Shown: positions 41,559 to 50,629, counted from the stretch's first letter. The stretch: DNA of 63,950 nucleotides from Streptomyces blattellae (GCF_009709555.1 NZ_WJBG01000191.1:1-63950), one strand, 5' to 3'. Notes: a model not told the origin generated them from the sequence alone. Translations and numbers: made by a program.

Positions 41559-43492
41559 CGGACCGGCATCATCTGCTCGTGCACGGCGGGACGTTCGCCG
41601 CCGTGGGCGACGGCGGCGACATCAGCGGCGTACGGGGCGGCACGTCCCCGGACGGGTTGTTCGTGCGCGACGCCCGGCACCTCAGCCGCTGGCAGCTGAC
41701 GGTCGACGGGGCCGTGCCCGAGGCCCTGAGCCCCGTGGCCGACGGGGACACCGCACGCTGTGTCCTGGTCCCGCGCGGTGGCCGCCAGGAGCCACCGGCG
41801 TACACGATCTTCCGTGAACAGGCCGTCGGCGACGGCGCGTTCATCGAGTTACTGCGAGTGACCAGCAACCGCCCGGTACCGACCACGGTCCGCCTCGCGG
41901 TCACCGCCGACGCCGACTTCACCGACCAGTTCGAGCTGCGCTCCGACCACCGCACCTACACCAAGACCGGCGCCACCCGCACCCGCCAAGTCCTCGACGA
42001 CGGCGTGGAGTTCACCTACCGGCGCGGCGAGTGGCGCTCCCTGACCACGGTGACGGCCGAGCCGGTGCCGGACGGCGTCGAGGAGACGGGCACGGGCGCC
42101 CGGCGCCTCGTATGGACCCTGGATCTTCAGCCGCACGGCACCGCGGAGCTGGCTCTGCGGGTCATGGCCCGCCCGCACGGCGACAAGCGGGCCCGCCGGG
42201 TGCCCCGCTCCCCCGCCGCACTGACCGACCAACTCCTCGCTCTGGAAGGCGAGTTCGTCGAGGGCGTGGCCTTCCCGACCGGCTGGCCCGAGCTGGCAGC
42301 GGCCTGCGCGCGGGGCCTCGCCGACCTGGCCTCGCTCCAGATCCCGGCGGCGGGCCTGGACGGCGAGGAGGTGCGGGTTCCCGCGGCCGGAGCGCCCTGG
42401 TTCCTGACACTGCTGGGCCGGGACGCGCTCCTGGCCTCCCTGTTCACCCTCCCCTACCGTCCCCAGCTCGCCGCCGCCACCCTCCCCGCGCTGGCCGCCG
42501 CCCAGGCGACGGAGACCGGCGCGGACTCGGTCGCCCAGCCCGGCAAGATCGTGCACGAGGTACGGCACGGCGAGCTGGCGCACTTCGGGCAGGTGCCGTA
42601 CGGGCGTTACTACGGATCGGTGGATGCGACGCCGCTGTTCCTGGTCCTGCTGGGCGCGTATGTCGAGCAGACGGGGGATGCGGAGCCGGCCCGGCGGCTT
42701 CAGCCCCACGCCCGCGCGGCGATCGGCTGGATGCTCGACCACGGCGGGCTCACCTCCCGCGGCTACCTCGTCTACCGCGCCGACCAGGGTGGCCTCGCCA
42801 ACCAGAACTGGAAGGACTCCCCCGGCGCGATCTGCTCCGCCGACGGCACCCGCGCCTCCGGCTCGGTGATGGCGGCGGGAGCGCAGGGGTATGCGTACGA
42901 CGCCCTGCGCCGCACCGCGTGGCTGGCGCGCACGGTGTGGGACGACAAGGTGTATGCGGCCCTGCTGGAGCAGGCGGCCGGCGATCTCCGCGACCGTTTC
43001 CAGCGGGACTTCTGGATGCGGGACCGGTCCTTCCCCGCCCTCGCACTGGACGGCGAGGGCCGGCAGGTCGACGCGCTCGCCTCCGACGCCGGGCACCTGC
43101 TGTGGTCGGGGCTGCTCGACAAGGAGTACGGCGAACTGGTCGGCCGGCGCCTGCTGGAACCGGACTTCTTCTCCGGCTGGGGCGTGCGCACGGTGGCCTC
43201 CGGCCAGCCCGCGTACCATCCGCTGTCGTATCACCGGGGGTCGGTGTGGCCGCACGACAACGCGCTGATCGCGTTGGGGCTCGCGCGGTACGGGCTGCAT
43301 GACGAGGCGCGTACGGTCGCCCACGCGCTGGTCGACGCGGCGACGGCGACCGGGCATCGGTTGCCGGAGGTGCTCGCGGGGTACGGGCGGGGGTCGCATG
43401 GGGAGCCGGTGCCCTATCCGCATGCGTGCGTGCGGGAGTCCCGCTCCGCGGCGGCGCCGCTTGCGCTGCTGACGGCGGTCGGGGGCGCGTAA
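41555..43492 (+). CDS. Glycogen-debranching / amylo-alpha-1,6-glucosidase-like protein
   Basis: A 645-residue protein with an N-terminal GDE_N domain (HHLLVHGGTFAAVGDGGDISG, LFVRDARHLSRWQLTVDG) and a C-terminal (alpha/alpha)6 catalytic domain from about residue 265 (APWFLTLLGRDALLASLFTLPY, KIVHEVRHGELAHFGQVPYGRYYGSVDATPLF, NQNWKDSPGAI and YHRGSVWPHDNALIALGL). It resembles proteins annotated as amylo-alpha-1,6-glucosidase, related to GH15/GH133-like enzymes. It is translationally coupled to the upstream glycosidase and opposite a ROK regulator, so the pair probably degrades one carbohydrate together. Confidence 0.88.
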   Translation: MTDRHHLLVHGGTFAAVGDGGDISGVRGGTSPDGLFVRDARHLSRWQLTVDGAVPEALSPVADGDTARCVLVPRGGRQEPPAYTIFREQAVGDGAFIELLRVTSNRPVPTTVRLAVTADADFTDQFELRSDHRTYTKTGATRTRQVLDDGVEFTYRRGEWRSLTTVTAEPVPDGVEETGTGARRLVWTLDLQPHGTAELALRVMARPHGDKRARRVPRSPAALTDQLLALEGEFVEGVAFPTGWPELAAACARGLADLASLQIPAAGLDGEEVRVPAAGAPWFLTLLGRDALLASLFTLPYRPQLAAATLPALAAAQATETGADSVAQPGKIVHEVRHGELAHFGQVPYGRYYGSVDATPLFLVLLGAYVEQTGDAEPARRLQPHARAAIGWMLDHGGLTSRGYLVYRADQGGLANQNWKDSPGAICSADGTRASGSVMAAGAQGYAYDALRRTAWLARTVWDDKVYAALLEQAAGDLRDRFQRDFWMRDRSFPALALDGEGRQVDALASDAGHLLWSGLLDKEYGELVGRRLLEPDFFSGWGVRTVASGQPAYHPLSYHRGSVWPHDNALIALGLARYGLHDEARTVAHALVDAATATGHRLPEVLAGYGRGSHGEPVPYPHACVRESRSAAAPLALLTAVGGA

Positions 43493-43885
43493 TCGCTCCG
43501 CTGAGAGGCGCCGATTTCGCCGGGTCTGCGAAGTTGCGCGGTGCTCCGCTCTGCTTGCGGCGCGGCCGGCAGGCCTTCGCCTGCGAGAATCTGACACTTC
43601 GGCGATGGCGACAAGTGTCACATTCCCGCAGGCGACTGGTCGGTGCCTCCGCATCGCTCAAGTTCGAAGGCCCGTTTTGCCCGCGGGTGAGTGAAGACTG
43701 TCGTGCCCGTCACGGCGAAGCCGCACGGCACCGCCCCGCGCCCCCGTGCGGCGCGGTATTTGCCGGGTGTTTGCCGAGAACCGGGCGAATTCGCTGAACA
43801 CCGGCCGTGGCCTGGCCGTACGGGATGACGGTGGGCCCCGGCCCGCCGCTCAGCAGATCCTGGGCCTCGCACGGAAGGACTTCGG
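43493..43885. other. Intergenic region with a long inverted repeat
   Basis: No gene is convincing in these 393 bases. It contains the 23-bp inverted repeat at 43577-43635 and a G+C-rich stretch before the GTG start at 43886. Confidence 0.6.
43577..43635. repeat. Imperfect 23-bp inverted repeat with 13-base loop
   Basis: The left arm 43577-43599 and right arm 43613-43635 match at 21 of 23 positions when one is reverse-complemented; the inner eight (TGACACTT/AAGTGTCA) are perfect. It starts 85 bases after the debranching-enzyme stop. It could be a terminator, an operator or the remains of a small mobile element. Confidence 0.85.
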
Positions 43886-45688
43886 GTGCCCGTCTTCACG
43901 CGCCACCGTCAACAGCCGGCCACGACCGGCCAACCCGCGCCCGACGACGGTGAGAAACCCCTGGAGGGGCCACCCGCACCCGACGACGAAAGCGGCACTC
44001 CGCGGACGCTGCGCGCGCGGCTTGCCCACCTCCGCGCCTGGCGGACCCGCCACCCCACCGCCGCCCGCAACCTCAGCTGGACGACGACGATCCTCGCCGC
44101 GGCCCTCGTCCTCGCCGCTCTCCTCCTCCCGAACGTCTGGGGTGCCCTGCGCCCGAACAGGTTCACGCGCATCCCGGCGGAGGCGATCGTCGCGGCGGTG
44201 GTCCTGCCGGCGCTCCCCCGCCGCCCCCGCACGGTGGTCGCCGCGCTGATCGGAGTGGGCCTGGGTGCCCTGACCGTTCTGAACTTCCTGGACATGGGCT
44301 TCCAGGAATACCTGGGCCGGGGCTTCAACCTGGTCCTGGACTGGGAGTTGCTGGACGACGCGCAGTCGTACCTGGCGGACTCGATGGGCGCCGCGATCGC
44401 GAGGGCCGCCGCCGTCGGAGCCGTACTCCTCGTCGTCCTGCTGCTCGTCGTGATGGCCCTGGCGACGGTCAGGCTCAGCGATCTCCTCGCCAGGAACGCC
44501 GCGGCAGCGAAGCGCGGCACGCTGATCGCGGGCACCGTCTGGATCACGTGCTCGGCGCTCGGCATCCAGTTCATGGGCATGCCGGTCGCCTCCGACCGTG
44601 CGGTGAACGCGCTGACCACGCAGGCGCAGCGGGTGCAGGACACGCTGCGGGACGAGGCGGCGTTCGCCGAGGAGGCCAAGGAGGACCGGTTCGGCAACAC
44701 GCCCGGCGATCAGCTGGTGCCGGATCTGCGGGGCAAGGACGTCGTCTTCGCGTTCATCGAGAGCTACGGCCGCAGCGCGATCGAGGACCCGATCATGTCG
44801 CCCGGCGTGACCGAGACGCTTCAGACGCGCAACGAGGCGCTCACGAAAGCGGGTTACCAGGCTCAGAGCGGCTGGCTGACGTCGGCGACCTACGGCGGCA
44901 GCAGCTGGCTCGGCCACTCCACGTTCATGTCCGGCCTGTGGGTCGACAACCAGCAGCGCTACCGCACCGTCATGTCCAGCGACCACCTCTCCCTCACCAA
45001 GGCGTTCGAGAAGACCGGCGCCTGGGACACGGTCGGCATCATGCCCGGCATCCAGAAGGCCTGGCCGGAGCAGGAGTACTACGGACTGGACGAGGTCTAC
45101 GACTCCTCCGAACTCGGCTACCAGGGGCCGAAGTTCAGCTGGTCGACGATGCCGGACCAGTACGCGCTGGAGGCGTTCGAGCGTCAGGTGCACGGCAAGG
45201 AGCGCGACAAGCCGCTGATGTCGGAGGTGATCCTGACCTCCAGCCACCAGCCGTGGGCCCCGATACCGGAGATGGTCGACTGGGACGAACTGGGCAACGG
45301 CTCGATCTTCAACGGCATCGAGAAGGCGGGCAACGACGCGTCGGACATCGTCGCCGACAGCACCAGGTCCCGTGAGGAGTACGGCAAGTCGATCGAGTAC
45401 TCGGTCACGGCCCTCACCGAGTGGCTGGAGCGCTACGGCACCGACGACACCGTCCTGGTCTTCCTCGGCGACCACCAGCCGATCTCCCGCGTCAGCGGCG
45501 ACAACGCCAGCCGCGACGTCCCGGTGTCGATCGTCGCCAAGGACCCGAAGGTCCTCGACAACGTCTCCTCCTGGAACTGGACCGACGGCCTCCAGCCCGG
45601 CGCCGACACCCCCGTCTGGAAGATGGACACGTTCCGCGACCGCTTCCTGACGGCATACGGCTCGACACCCAACCCGTCCAAGGACTGA
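43886..45688 (+). CDS. LTA-synthase/sulfatase-like membrane phosphotransferase
   Basis: A 600-residue membrane protein. After a 60-residue polar N-terminus come about five membrane helices (residues about 65-240) and an extracytoplasmic sulfatase-fold domain: KDVVFAFIESYGRSAIED, SATYGGSSWLGHSTFMSGLW (nucleophile region, Ser/Thr), TSSHQPWAP and VFLGDHQPISRVSG (metal ligands). LtaS-type enzymes transfer phosphoglycerol-like groups to envelope polymers; in Streptomyces the exact polymer is unclear. GTG 43886 has GGAAGG seven bases upstream. A composite dispersed repeat follows the stop. Confidence 0.85.
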   Translation: MPVFTRHRQQPATTGQPAPDDGEKPLEGPPAPDDESGTPRTLRARLAHLRAWRTRHPTAARNLSWTTTILAAALVLAALLLPNVWGALRPNRFTRIPAEAIVAAVVLPALPRRPRTVVAALIGVGLGALTVLNFLDMGFQEYLGRGFNLVLDWELLDDAQSYLADSMGAAIARAAAVGAVLLVVLLLVVMALATVRLSDLLARNAAAAKRGTLIAGTVWITCSALGIQFMGMPVASDRAVNALTTQAQRVQDTLRDEAAFAEEAKEDRFGNTPGDQLVPDLRGKDVVFAFIESYGRSAIEDPIMSPGVTETLQTRNEALTKAGYQAQSGWLTSATYGGSSWLGHSTFMSGLWVDNQQRYRTVMSSDHLSLTKAFEKTGAWDTVGIMPGIQKAWPEQEYYGLDEVYDSSELGYQGPKFSWSTMPDQYALEAFERQVHGKERDKPLMSEVILTSSHQPWAPIPEMVDWDELGNGSIFNGIEKAGNDASDIVADSTRSREEYGKSIEYSVTALTEWLERYGTDDTVLVFLGDHQPISRVSGDNASRDVPVSIVAKDPKVLDNVSSWNWTDGLQPGADTPVWKMDTFRDRFLTAYGSTPNPSKD

Positions 45689-45829
45689 GCGGCAGCGCCC
45701 CATAGGGGCGCGGGGCCGTATCGATATGCGGCTCCGCCGCGATGGGGGTCCCCCCGGGTTCGAGCGAAGCCGAGAACTTGGGGGAGCGACCAGCCACGAC
45801 GGAGCCGCAGACGGCCGACGACCCGTCAC
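45689..45829. repeat. Dispersed element B: copy of element A with a nested second repeat
   Basis: The flanks match element A (GGCAGCGCCCC, GGGGCGCGGGGC, TGCGGCTCCGCCGCG, then GCGACCAGCCACGACGGAG and CCGACGACCCGTC). Between them, where A has only seven bases, B has about 45 bases (45742-45787) beginning ATGGGGGTCCCCCC and containing TTCGAGCGAAGCCGAGAAC and GGGGGAGC, itself a hairpin-forming dispersed type. It lies between convergent genes. Confidence 0.82.
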
Positions 45830-45840
45830 CAGCGGCGCGC

Positions 45841-46992
45841 TCACCCGCCGGAGGTGTCCAGCTCCGCGTCCTCGCCGATGCCCGCGCAGTCGTACGGGTC
45901 CTTCAGCCAGCCGTCCGGCAGGACGACGCGGTTGTTTCCGGAGGTACGCCCGCGAGGGCCGTCGGCGCCGGTCGGCCAGGGCTGGGCGAGGTCCAGCTCG
46001 TCCAGCCCGGACCGGAGTTCCTCCAGCGAGGAGGTGATCGCGAGGCGCCCCCGCATCTCCGAGCCGACCGCGAAGCCCTTCAGGTACCAGGCCACGTGCT
46101 TGCGGAAGTCGATGACGCCGCGCGCCTCGTCACCGATCCACTCGCCGAGCAGGGTGGCGTGGCGGACCATGACGTCGGCGACCTGCCGGAGAGTGGGCTC
46201 GGCGAAGTCGCTTCGTCCCTCGAACGCCGCCACCAGGTCCGCGAACAGCCATGGACGGCCGAGGCAGCCGCGGCCCACGACGACCCCGTCACAGCCGGTC
46301 TCCCGCACCATCCGCAGGGCGTCCTGGGCCGACCAGATGTCGCCGTTGCCGAGGACGGGGATCTCCGGCACGTGGTCCTTGAGGCGGGCGACGGCGTCCC
46401 AGTCGGCCGTACCGCCGTAGTGCTGGGCCGCGGTCCGCCCGTGCAGGGCGATGGCGGTCACGCCCTCCTCGACCGCGATACGGCCGGCGTCGAGGTAGGT
46501 GATGTGCTCGTCGTCGATGCCCTTGCGCATCTTCATGGTGACCGGGAGATCACCCGCGCCGCCGACCGCCTCGCGGAGGATCGCGCGGAGCAAGGGGCGC
46601 TTGTAGGGGAGCGCGGAGCCGCCGCCCTTCCGCGTCACCTTCGGGACCGGGCAGCCGAAGTTCAGGTCGATGTGGTCAGCGAGATCCTCCTCCGCGATCA
46701 TGCGGACGGCCTTGCCGACGGTCGCCGGGTCGACGCCGTACAGCTGGATCGAGCGCGGCTTCTCGGTCGCGTCGAAGTGGATCAGCTGCATGGTCTTCTC
46801 GTTGCGCTCGACCAGCGCCCGTGTCGTGATCATCTCGCTCACGAACAGCCCCTTGCCGCCGCTGAACTCTCTACAGAGCGTGCGGAAGGGCGCATTGGTG
46901 ATCCCGGCCATCGGGGCCAGGACGACGGGCGGCTGGACGGTGTGCGGCCCGATCCGGAGGGTCGGGTTCACCGTGGACGAGGGCGTGGGCAT
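45841..46992 (-). CDS. dusB: tRNA-dihydrouridine synthase
   Basis: A 383-residue FMN-dependent enzyme that reduces uridine to dihydrouridine in tRNA D-loops. Motifs: VVLAPMAGITNAPFRTLCREF at the start of the TIM barrel, IDLNFGCPVPKVTRKGGGSAL with the catalytic Cys, MKMRKGIDDEHITYLDA, ALHGRTAAQHYGG and VLGNGDIWSAQDA, GVVVGRGCLGRPWLF for FMN phosphate. ATG 46992 has AGGGGG directly upstream. DusB is the usual name for the single actinobacterial enzyme; A/B/C typing was not tested. It is divergent from the MFS exporter by 64 bases. Confidence 0.93.
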   Translation of the reverse strand: MPTPSSTVNPTLRIGPHTVQPPVVLAPMAGITNAPFRTLCREFSGGKGLFVSEMITTRALVERNEKTMQLIHFDATEKPRSIQLYGVDPATVGKAVRMIAEEDLADHIDLNFGCPVPKVTRKGGGSALPYKRPLLRAILREAVGGAGDLPVTMKMRKGIDDEHITYLDAGRIAVEEGVTAIALHGRTAAQHYGGTADWDAVARLKDHVPEIPVLGNGDIWSAQDALRMVRETGCDGVVVGRGCLGRPWLFADLVAAFEGRSDFAEPTLRQVADVMVRHATLLGEWIGDEARGVIDFRKHVAWYLKGFAVGSEMRGRLAITSSLEELRSGLDELDLAQPWPTGADGPRGRTSGNNRVVLPDGWLKDPYDCAGIGEDAELDTSGG

Positions 46993-47056
46993 CCCCCTAT
47001 TCTCACGTACCGGACAGGGTGCAGCCATATTCATTAGTTAGCCGTACTATTCACGT

Positions 47057-48508
47057 ATGCCCGAGCTGAATCCTCGCCGCCGCATGCTGGTACTCGCGAT
47101 CTGCTGTATGAGCCTGCTGATCGTGAGCCTGGACAACACGATCCTCAACGTGGCCCTGCCCTCGATCCAGCGCGAGCTGGACGCGAGCACGGCGGGCCTG
47201 CAGTGGACGATCGACGCCTACACCCTCGTACTGGCCTCGCTGCTGATGCTCGCGGGCTCCACCGCCGACCGGATCGGCCGCAAACGCGTCTTCATGGCGG
47301 GCCTCGTCGTCTTCACGCTCGGCTCGGCGCTGTGCTCGGTCGCACCGAACCTGGAAGCGCTGGTCGCGTTCCGCATGGTGCAGGCGGTGGGCGGCTCGAT
47401 GCTGAACCCGGTCGCCATGTCGATCATCACCAACACCTTCACGGAGCCCCGCGAGCGGGCCCGGGCGATCGGCGCATGGGCCGCTGTCGCCGGTATATCG
47501 ATGGCCGCGGGCCCGCTGGTCGGCGGACTGCTCGTGGAGTCGGTGGGCTGGCGGTCGATCTTCTGGGTCAACCTGCCGGTGGGGCTGGCCGCGCTGCTGC
47601 TGACCCTGCGGTACATCCCCGAGTCCCGTGCGGAGAAGGCCCGCCGCCCCGACCCGGTCGGCCAGATCCTGGTGATCGCGCTGTTCGGCAGCGCGACGTA
47701 CGCGATCATCGAGGCGCCGCACGGGTCGGCCGCCTCGGTGCTGCCTTTCGCGGTGGTCGCTCTCGCCGCCCTGATCGGGCTCCTGCGCTACGAGCCCCGT
47801 CGCGCCGAGCCCCTGATCGATCTGCGGTTCTTCCGGTCGGCGCCGTTCAGTGGGGCGACCGTGATAGCGATCAGTGCGTGTGCCGCGCTGGGCGGGTTCC
47901 TGTTCCTGTCGACGCTGTATCTGCAGAACGTGCGCGGGCTGGACGCGCTGCATGCGGGCCTGTGGATGCTGCCGATGGCCGGGCCGGCCCTGCTGTGCGC
48001 TCCGCTGTCCGGACGGTTGGTGGCGAATCGGGGGCCGCGGTTGCCGTTGCTGATCGCAGGGGTGGGGATGACGTGCAGTTCGCTGATGTTCGCCGTGTTC
48101 GATGCGGAGACTTCCGACGTCACGATGTTCCTGGCGTACATGCTGTTCGGTATCGGGTTCGGCTTTGTGAACGCGCCGGTCACCAATACCGCTGTCGCCG
48201 GGATGCCGCGGGCTCAGGCGGGGGTTGCGGCGGCGGTGGCCTCCACCAGCCGGCAGTTGGGGCAGACACTCGGTGTGGCGGTGGTGGGGGCCGTGCTGGC
48301 CGCCGGCGTGGGGGCGGCGTCGTACAAGGACGCTTTTGCGACTGCCGCCGCGCCGGGGTGGTGGATTCTTACGGGGTGCGGGTTCGCGGTGCTTGTCTTC
48401 GGGGCTGTGACGAGTGGGCGCTGGGCCCAGGGAACCGCTGAACGCACGGCTGAGATGCTGTCGCCGGTCGAGGTGCGGCAGACCGTGGGCGCCGCCGAAC
48501 ACCGGTGA
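47057..48508 (+). CDS. MFS drug-exporter-type transporter (DHA2 class)
   Basis: A 483-residue permease with about fourteen membrane helices. Motifs include LDNTILNVALPSIQREL in helix 1, the MFS loop LAGSTADRIGRKRVF and helix-5 AWAAVAGISMAAGPLVGGLLVE, typical of EmrB/QacA multidrug exporters. It ends with a short cytoplasmic tail. The short divergent spacer to dusB is AT-rich and should carry both promoters; no regulator gene is adjacent. Confidence 0.93.
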   Translation: MPELNPRRRMLVLAICCMSLLIVSLDNTILNVALPSIQRELDASTAGLQWTIDAYTLVLASLLMLAGSTADRIGRKRVFMAGLVVFTLGSALCSVAPNLEALVAFRMVQAVGGSMLNPVAMSIITNTFTEPRERARAIGAWAAVAGISMAAGPLVGGLLVESVGWRSIFWVNLPVGLAALLLTLRYIPESRAEKARRPDPVGQILVIALFGSATYAIIEAPHGSAASVLPFAVVALAALIGLLRYEPRRAEPLIDLRFFRSAPFSGATVIAISACAALGGFLFLSTLYLQNVRGLDALHAGLWMLPMAGPALLCAPLSGRLVANRGPRLPLLIAGVGMTCSSLMFAVFDAETSDVTMFLAYMLFGIGFGFVNAPVTNTAVAGMPRAQAGVAAAVASTSRQLGQTLGVAVVGAVLAAGVGAASYKDAFATAAAPGWWILTGCGFAVLVFGAVTSGRWAQGTAERTAEMLSPVEVRQTVGAAEHR

Positions 48509-48530
48509 GCCGACCACAGCGTGGACAACC

Positions 48531-48558
48531 GGTTTGGACAACTCGGTTTGGACAACTC
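48531..48558. repeat. 14-bp direct repeat downstream of the MFS gene
   Basis: GGTTTGGACAACTC occurs twice in tandem (48531-48544 and 48545-48558), with a related GTGGACAACC just before. It starts 23 bases after the MFS stop and 86 bases before the next start. Confidence 0.85.
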
Positions 48559-48643
48559 GGCGTGAAGGACCACCTGTTGATGTTGGTCTTGCTGCAAACT
48601 CCTCCTTACTTCCGGGAGACTTTCCCAGGACGCTGGAGGCGTC

Positions 48644-48850
48644 ATGCCGCGGATCGACTCAAGCAAGGTAAGCCGCTGGGACCAGCACGGCCGTGAGCAC
48701 GTGGTGCTGGTGCAGCGCACCGGGGTGCAGCGCACGATCAGATGCGACACGTGCGGCTGGCGCAAACCGGCCCAGTTCCTGCCCTGGCTGAAGGCGCAGG
48801 AGCATCTGGCTCAGGCGCACCAGGCGACGGTGGATCCGTCGGCGGCGTAG
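48644..48850 (+). CDS. Small Cys2-His2 zinc-finger-like protein
   Basis: A 68-residue protein: MPRIDSSKVSRWDQHGREHV, then IRCDTCGWRKPAQFLPWLKAQEHLAQAHQA. The CxxC followed about 20 residues later by HxxxxH is a compact zinc-finger arrangement, suggesting nucleic-acid or protein binding. ATG 48644 has GGAGGC just upstream. It converges with the LysE gene, 20 bases away. I do not know a characterised homologue. Confidence 0.78.
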   Translation: MPRIDSSKVSRWDQHGREHVVLVQRTGVQRTIRCDTCGWRKPAQFLPWLKAQEHLAQAHQATVDPSAA

Positions 48851-48870
48851 GGACCCCGGTGGCGGAGCGC

Positions 48871-49482
48871 TCAGCGCTCGGTGACCGCCAGCTGCGCGCC
48901 CAGTGCCACGAACGACCCCGCGAAGCTCCGCCGCAGCCAGGTCATCACCCTCGGCCGTGAGGTGACATGGCTGCGGACAGAGGCGGCGAGGATGCCGTAG
49001 GCCGCGAAGACCACGAAGGTCGCCAGCATGAAGACGCCGCTGAGCGCCAGCATCCGGAGCACCGAGTCGGGCTCCCCCGGGGTCACGAACTGCGGCAGGA
49101 ACGCGAAGAAGAAGATGGTCAGTTTCGGGTTGAGGATGTTGATCAGCACGCCCCGGACGATCACCCGGCCCGCGGAGAGGGGAGCCTGCTGGTCGTCCAC
49201 CGCGATCGCCTCGCGGTCCTTGAGCGTCGCCCACGCCATGTGGAGGAGGTAGGCGACACCGGCGTACTTCAGGACCTCGAAGGCCGTCGCGCTCGCGTGC
49301 AGCAGCGCGGCCACTCCGGTGATCGTGGCCAGCATGTGCGGGACGATGCCGAGGGTGCAGCCGGCCGCCGCGACGACGCTCGCACGACGGCCGCGGGACA
49401 GCCCGGCCGCCAGGGTGTAGACGACGCCGGTGCCGGGGGTGGCGACCACGACCAGGGTGGTCAGCAGGAACGCGATGCTCAT
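48871..49482 (-). CDS. LysE/RhtB-family amino-acid exporter
   Basis: A 203-residue six-helix exporter. The family motif is PGTGVVYTLAAGLSRGRRASVVAAAG near residue 16, and GVLINILNPKLTIFFFAFLPQFV lies near residue 110. Its substrate is unknown. It lies on the same strand as the upstream lipoprotein gene, with a 24-bp tandem array in the gap. Confidence 0.9.
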   Translation of the reverse strand: MSIAFLLTTLVVVATPGTGVVYTLAAGLSRGRRASVVAAAGCTLGIVPHMLATITGVAALLHASATAFEVLKYAGVAYLLHMAWATLKDREAIAVDDQQAPLSAGRVIVRGVLINILNPKLTIFFFAFLPQFVTPGEPDSVLRMLALSGVFMLATFVVFAAYGILAASVRSHVTSRPRVMTWLRRSFAGSFVALGAQLAVTER

Positions 49483-49518
49483 GCCGCCACCCTGCCGGGG
49501 CCGCCACGGACCGGTACA

Positions 49519-49580
49519 GGACCAATCAGCCGGCCCGTACCGGGACCAATCCGCCGGCCCGCACCGGGACCGCTCAGCCC
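49519..49580. repeat. 24-bp tandem array on the lipoprotein stop codon
   Basis: Units at 49519-49542 and 49543-49566 and a partial third unit at 49567-49580 share GGACCAATCCGCCGGCCC-type sequence. The stop of the minus-strand lipoprotein gene (49576-49574) is in the partial unit. A second in-frame TGA (49528-49526) lies two periods downstream. Confidence 0.9.
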
Positions 49581-50545
49581 TGCTTCAGCGGCAGTGCCAG
49601 GTCCACCACCGCCCGGCCGCCGTCGAAGGTCCCGGCCCGTGTCACCGAGCCGTTGAGCAGGTCCACGCGGTACAGCCGCTGGCTGCCGCCGACCTTGAAG
49701 ACGCCGTACGCCGTGTTCGTACCGGTCCTGTTGGACGTGTAGATGTCGAAGCCCGCGCTCGGGCCCGCGTCGACGCCCAGCTTGCCGGTGGGGGCGAGGT
49801 TGCCCGCGTTGGCCGGGGACTGGATGGAGACCTGGTCGTTCACGGTGTCCACGTCGAAGAGGGTGGTGGCGGTGGCCTGGGACAGGTCGTTGTTGGTGTA
49901 CGCCGCACCCGTCACGCCCTGTGCCGTGGCGCCCACCGTCGCGGGCGCAACCGGGGGGTTGGTCAGGGTGCCGTCGACAGCCGTGGTGCCGGCCGCCGGG
50001 GCGCCCGCCGGGTCGTCGATGTTGTGGCGGAGGTTCTGGCCGGTGTCGCTGATGACCCGCAGACGGTTGGCGGCCGGGTTGAAGTCGACGCCGAAGCTGC
50101 TGCCCTGCAGGGCCACACTCAGCTGGCTGACCTTCGTGGCCCGCGCGCCGATCTCGCGGATCGTGTAGACGCCGCCTCGGTCGCCGACGCCGTACAGCTT
50201 GCCGTTCTGGACGCGGAAGTCGATGCCGACGAGCTTGGTGTCGCCCTTGAGGCCCTTCACCTTGCCGAGCGGGACGGTGCGGTCGGGCCGGTCGGTGCGG
50301 AACCTGACGAGCCGCTGGTCGGCGGTGAGGCCGACGGCGCTGAGCCGGTCGCTCTGCGCCGAACCGGCTCCGACGAGGCCGGCCTTGTTCTCGATGGCGG
50401 CGGGCGAGGAGGAGGAGGAGGAAGAAGAAGAAGAAGCGGAAGAAGAAGACCCGGCCTCCGCCTCCCCGTCACTCATCGCTCCGCAGCCGACGGTGCCGAT
50501 GGCCAGTGCCATGACGGACGCGGCGATGACTGCTTGCTTGCGCAT
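49574..50545 (-). CDS. DUF4394-type secreted beta-propeller protein, probable lipoprotein
   Basis: A 323-residue exported protein. The signal peptide ends in GTVGCGAMSDG, a lipobox-like sequence with Cys at about residue 20, followed by a Ser-rich spacer (residues about 30-46). The mature domain, LVRFRTDRPDRTV, LVGIDFRVQNGKLYGVGDRG, GVDFNPAANRLRVISDTGQN, VTGAAYTNND and YGVFKVGGSQRLYRVDL, matches DUF4394 repeats, a propeller of unknown ligand. ATG 50545 has GGGGG five bases upstream. It follows glyS on the same strand after a hairpin and repeat region, so it is likely a separate transcript. Confidence 0.87.
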   Translation of the reverse strand: MRKQAVIAASVMALAIGTVGCGAMSDGEAEAGSSSSASSSSSSSSSSPAAIENKAGLVGAGSAQSDRLSAVGLTADQRLVRFRTDRPDRTVPLGKVKGLKGDTKLVGIDFRVQNGKLYGVGDRGGVYTIREIGARATKVSQLSVALQGSSFGVDFNPAANRLRVISDTGQNLRHNIDDPAGAPAAGTTAVDGTLTNPPVAPATVGATAQGVTGAAYTNNDLSQATATTLFDVDTVNDQVSIQSPANAGNLAPTGKLGVDAGPSAGFDIYTSNRTGTNTAYGVFKVGGSQRLYRVDLLNGSVTRAGTFDGGRAVVDLALPLKQG

Positions 50546-50629
50546 GATGCCCCCGTGGAGGTTGTCACCGCGACCCGCCCGCTGCGGGCCGCGCATGTCC
50601 TCTCCTTCGGAACAGGTCGGGCATCGGAT

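Noticed and set aside
46993..47056. TAGT/ACTA dyad in the dusB-MFS spacer as a TetR operator
   Set aside because: Arms are only four bases and no TetR gene is adjacent; too weak to list as a feature.
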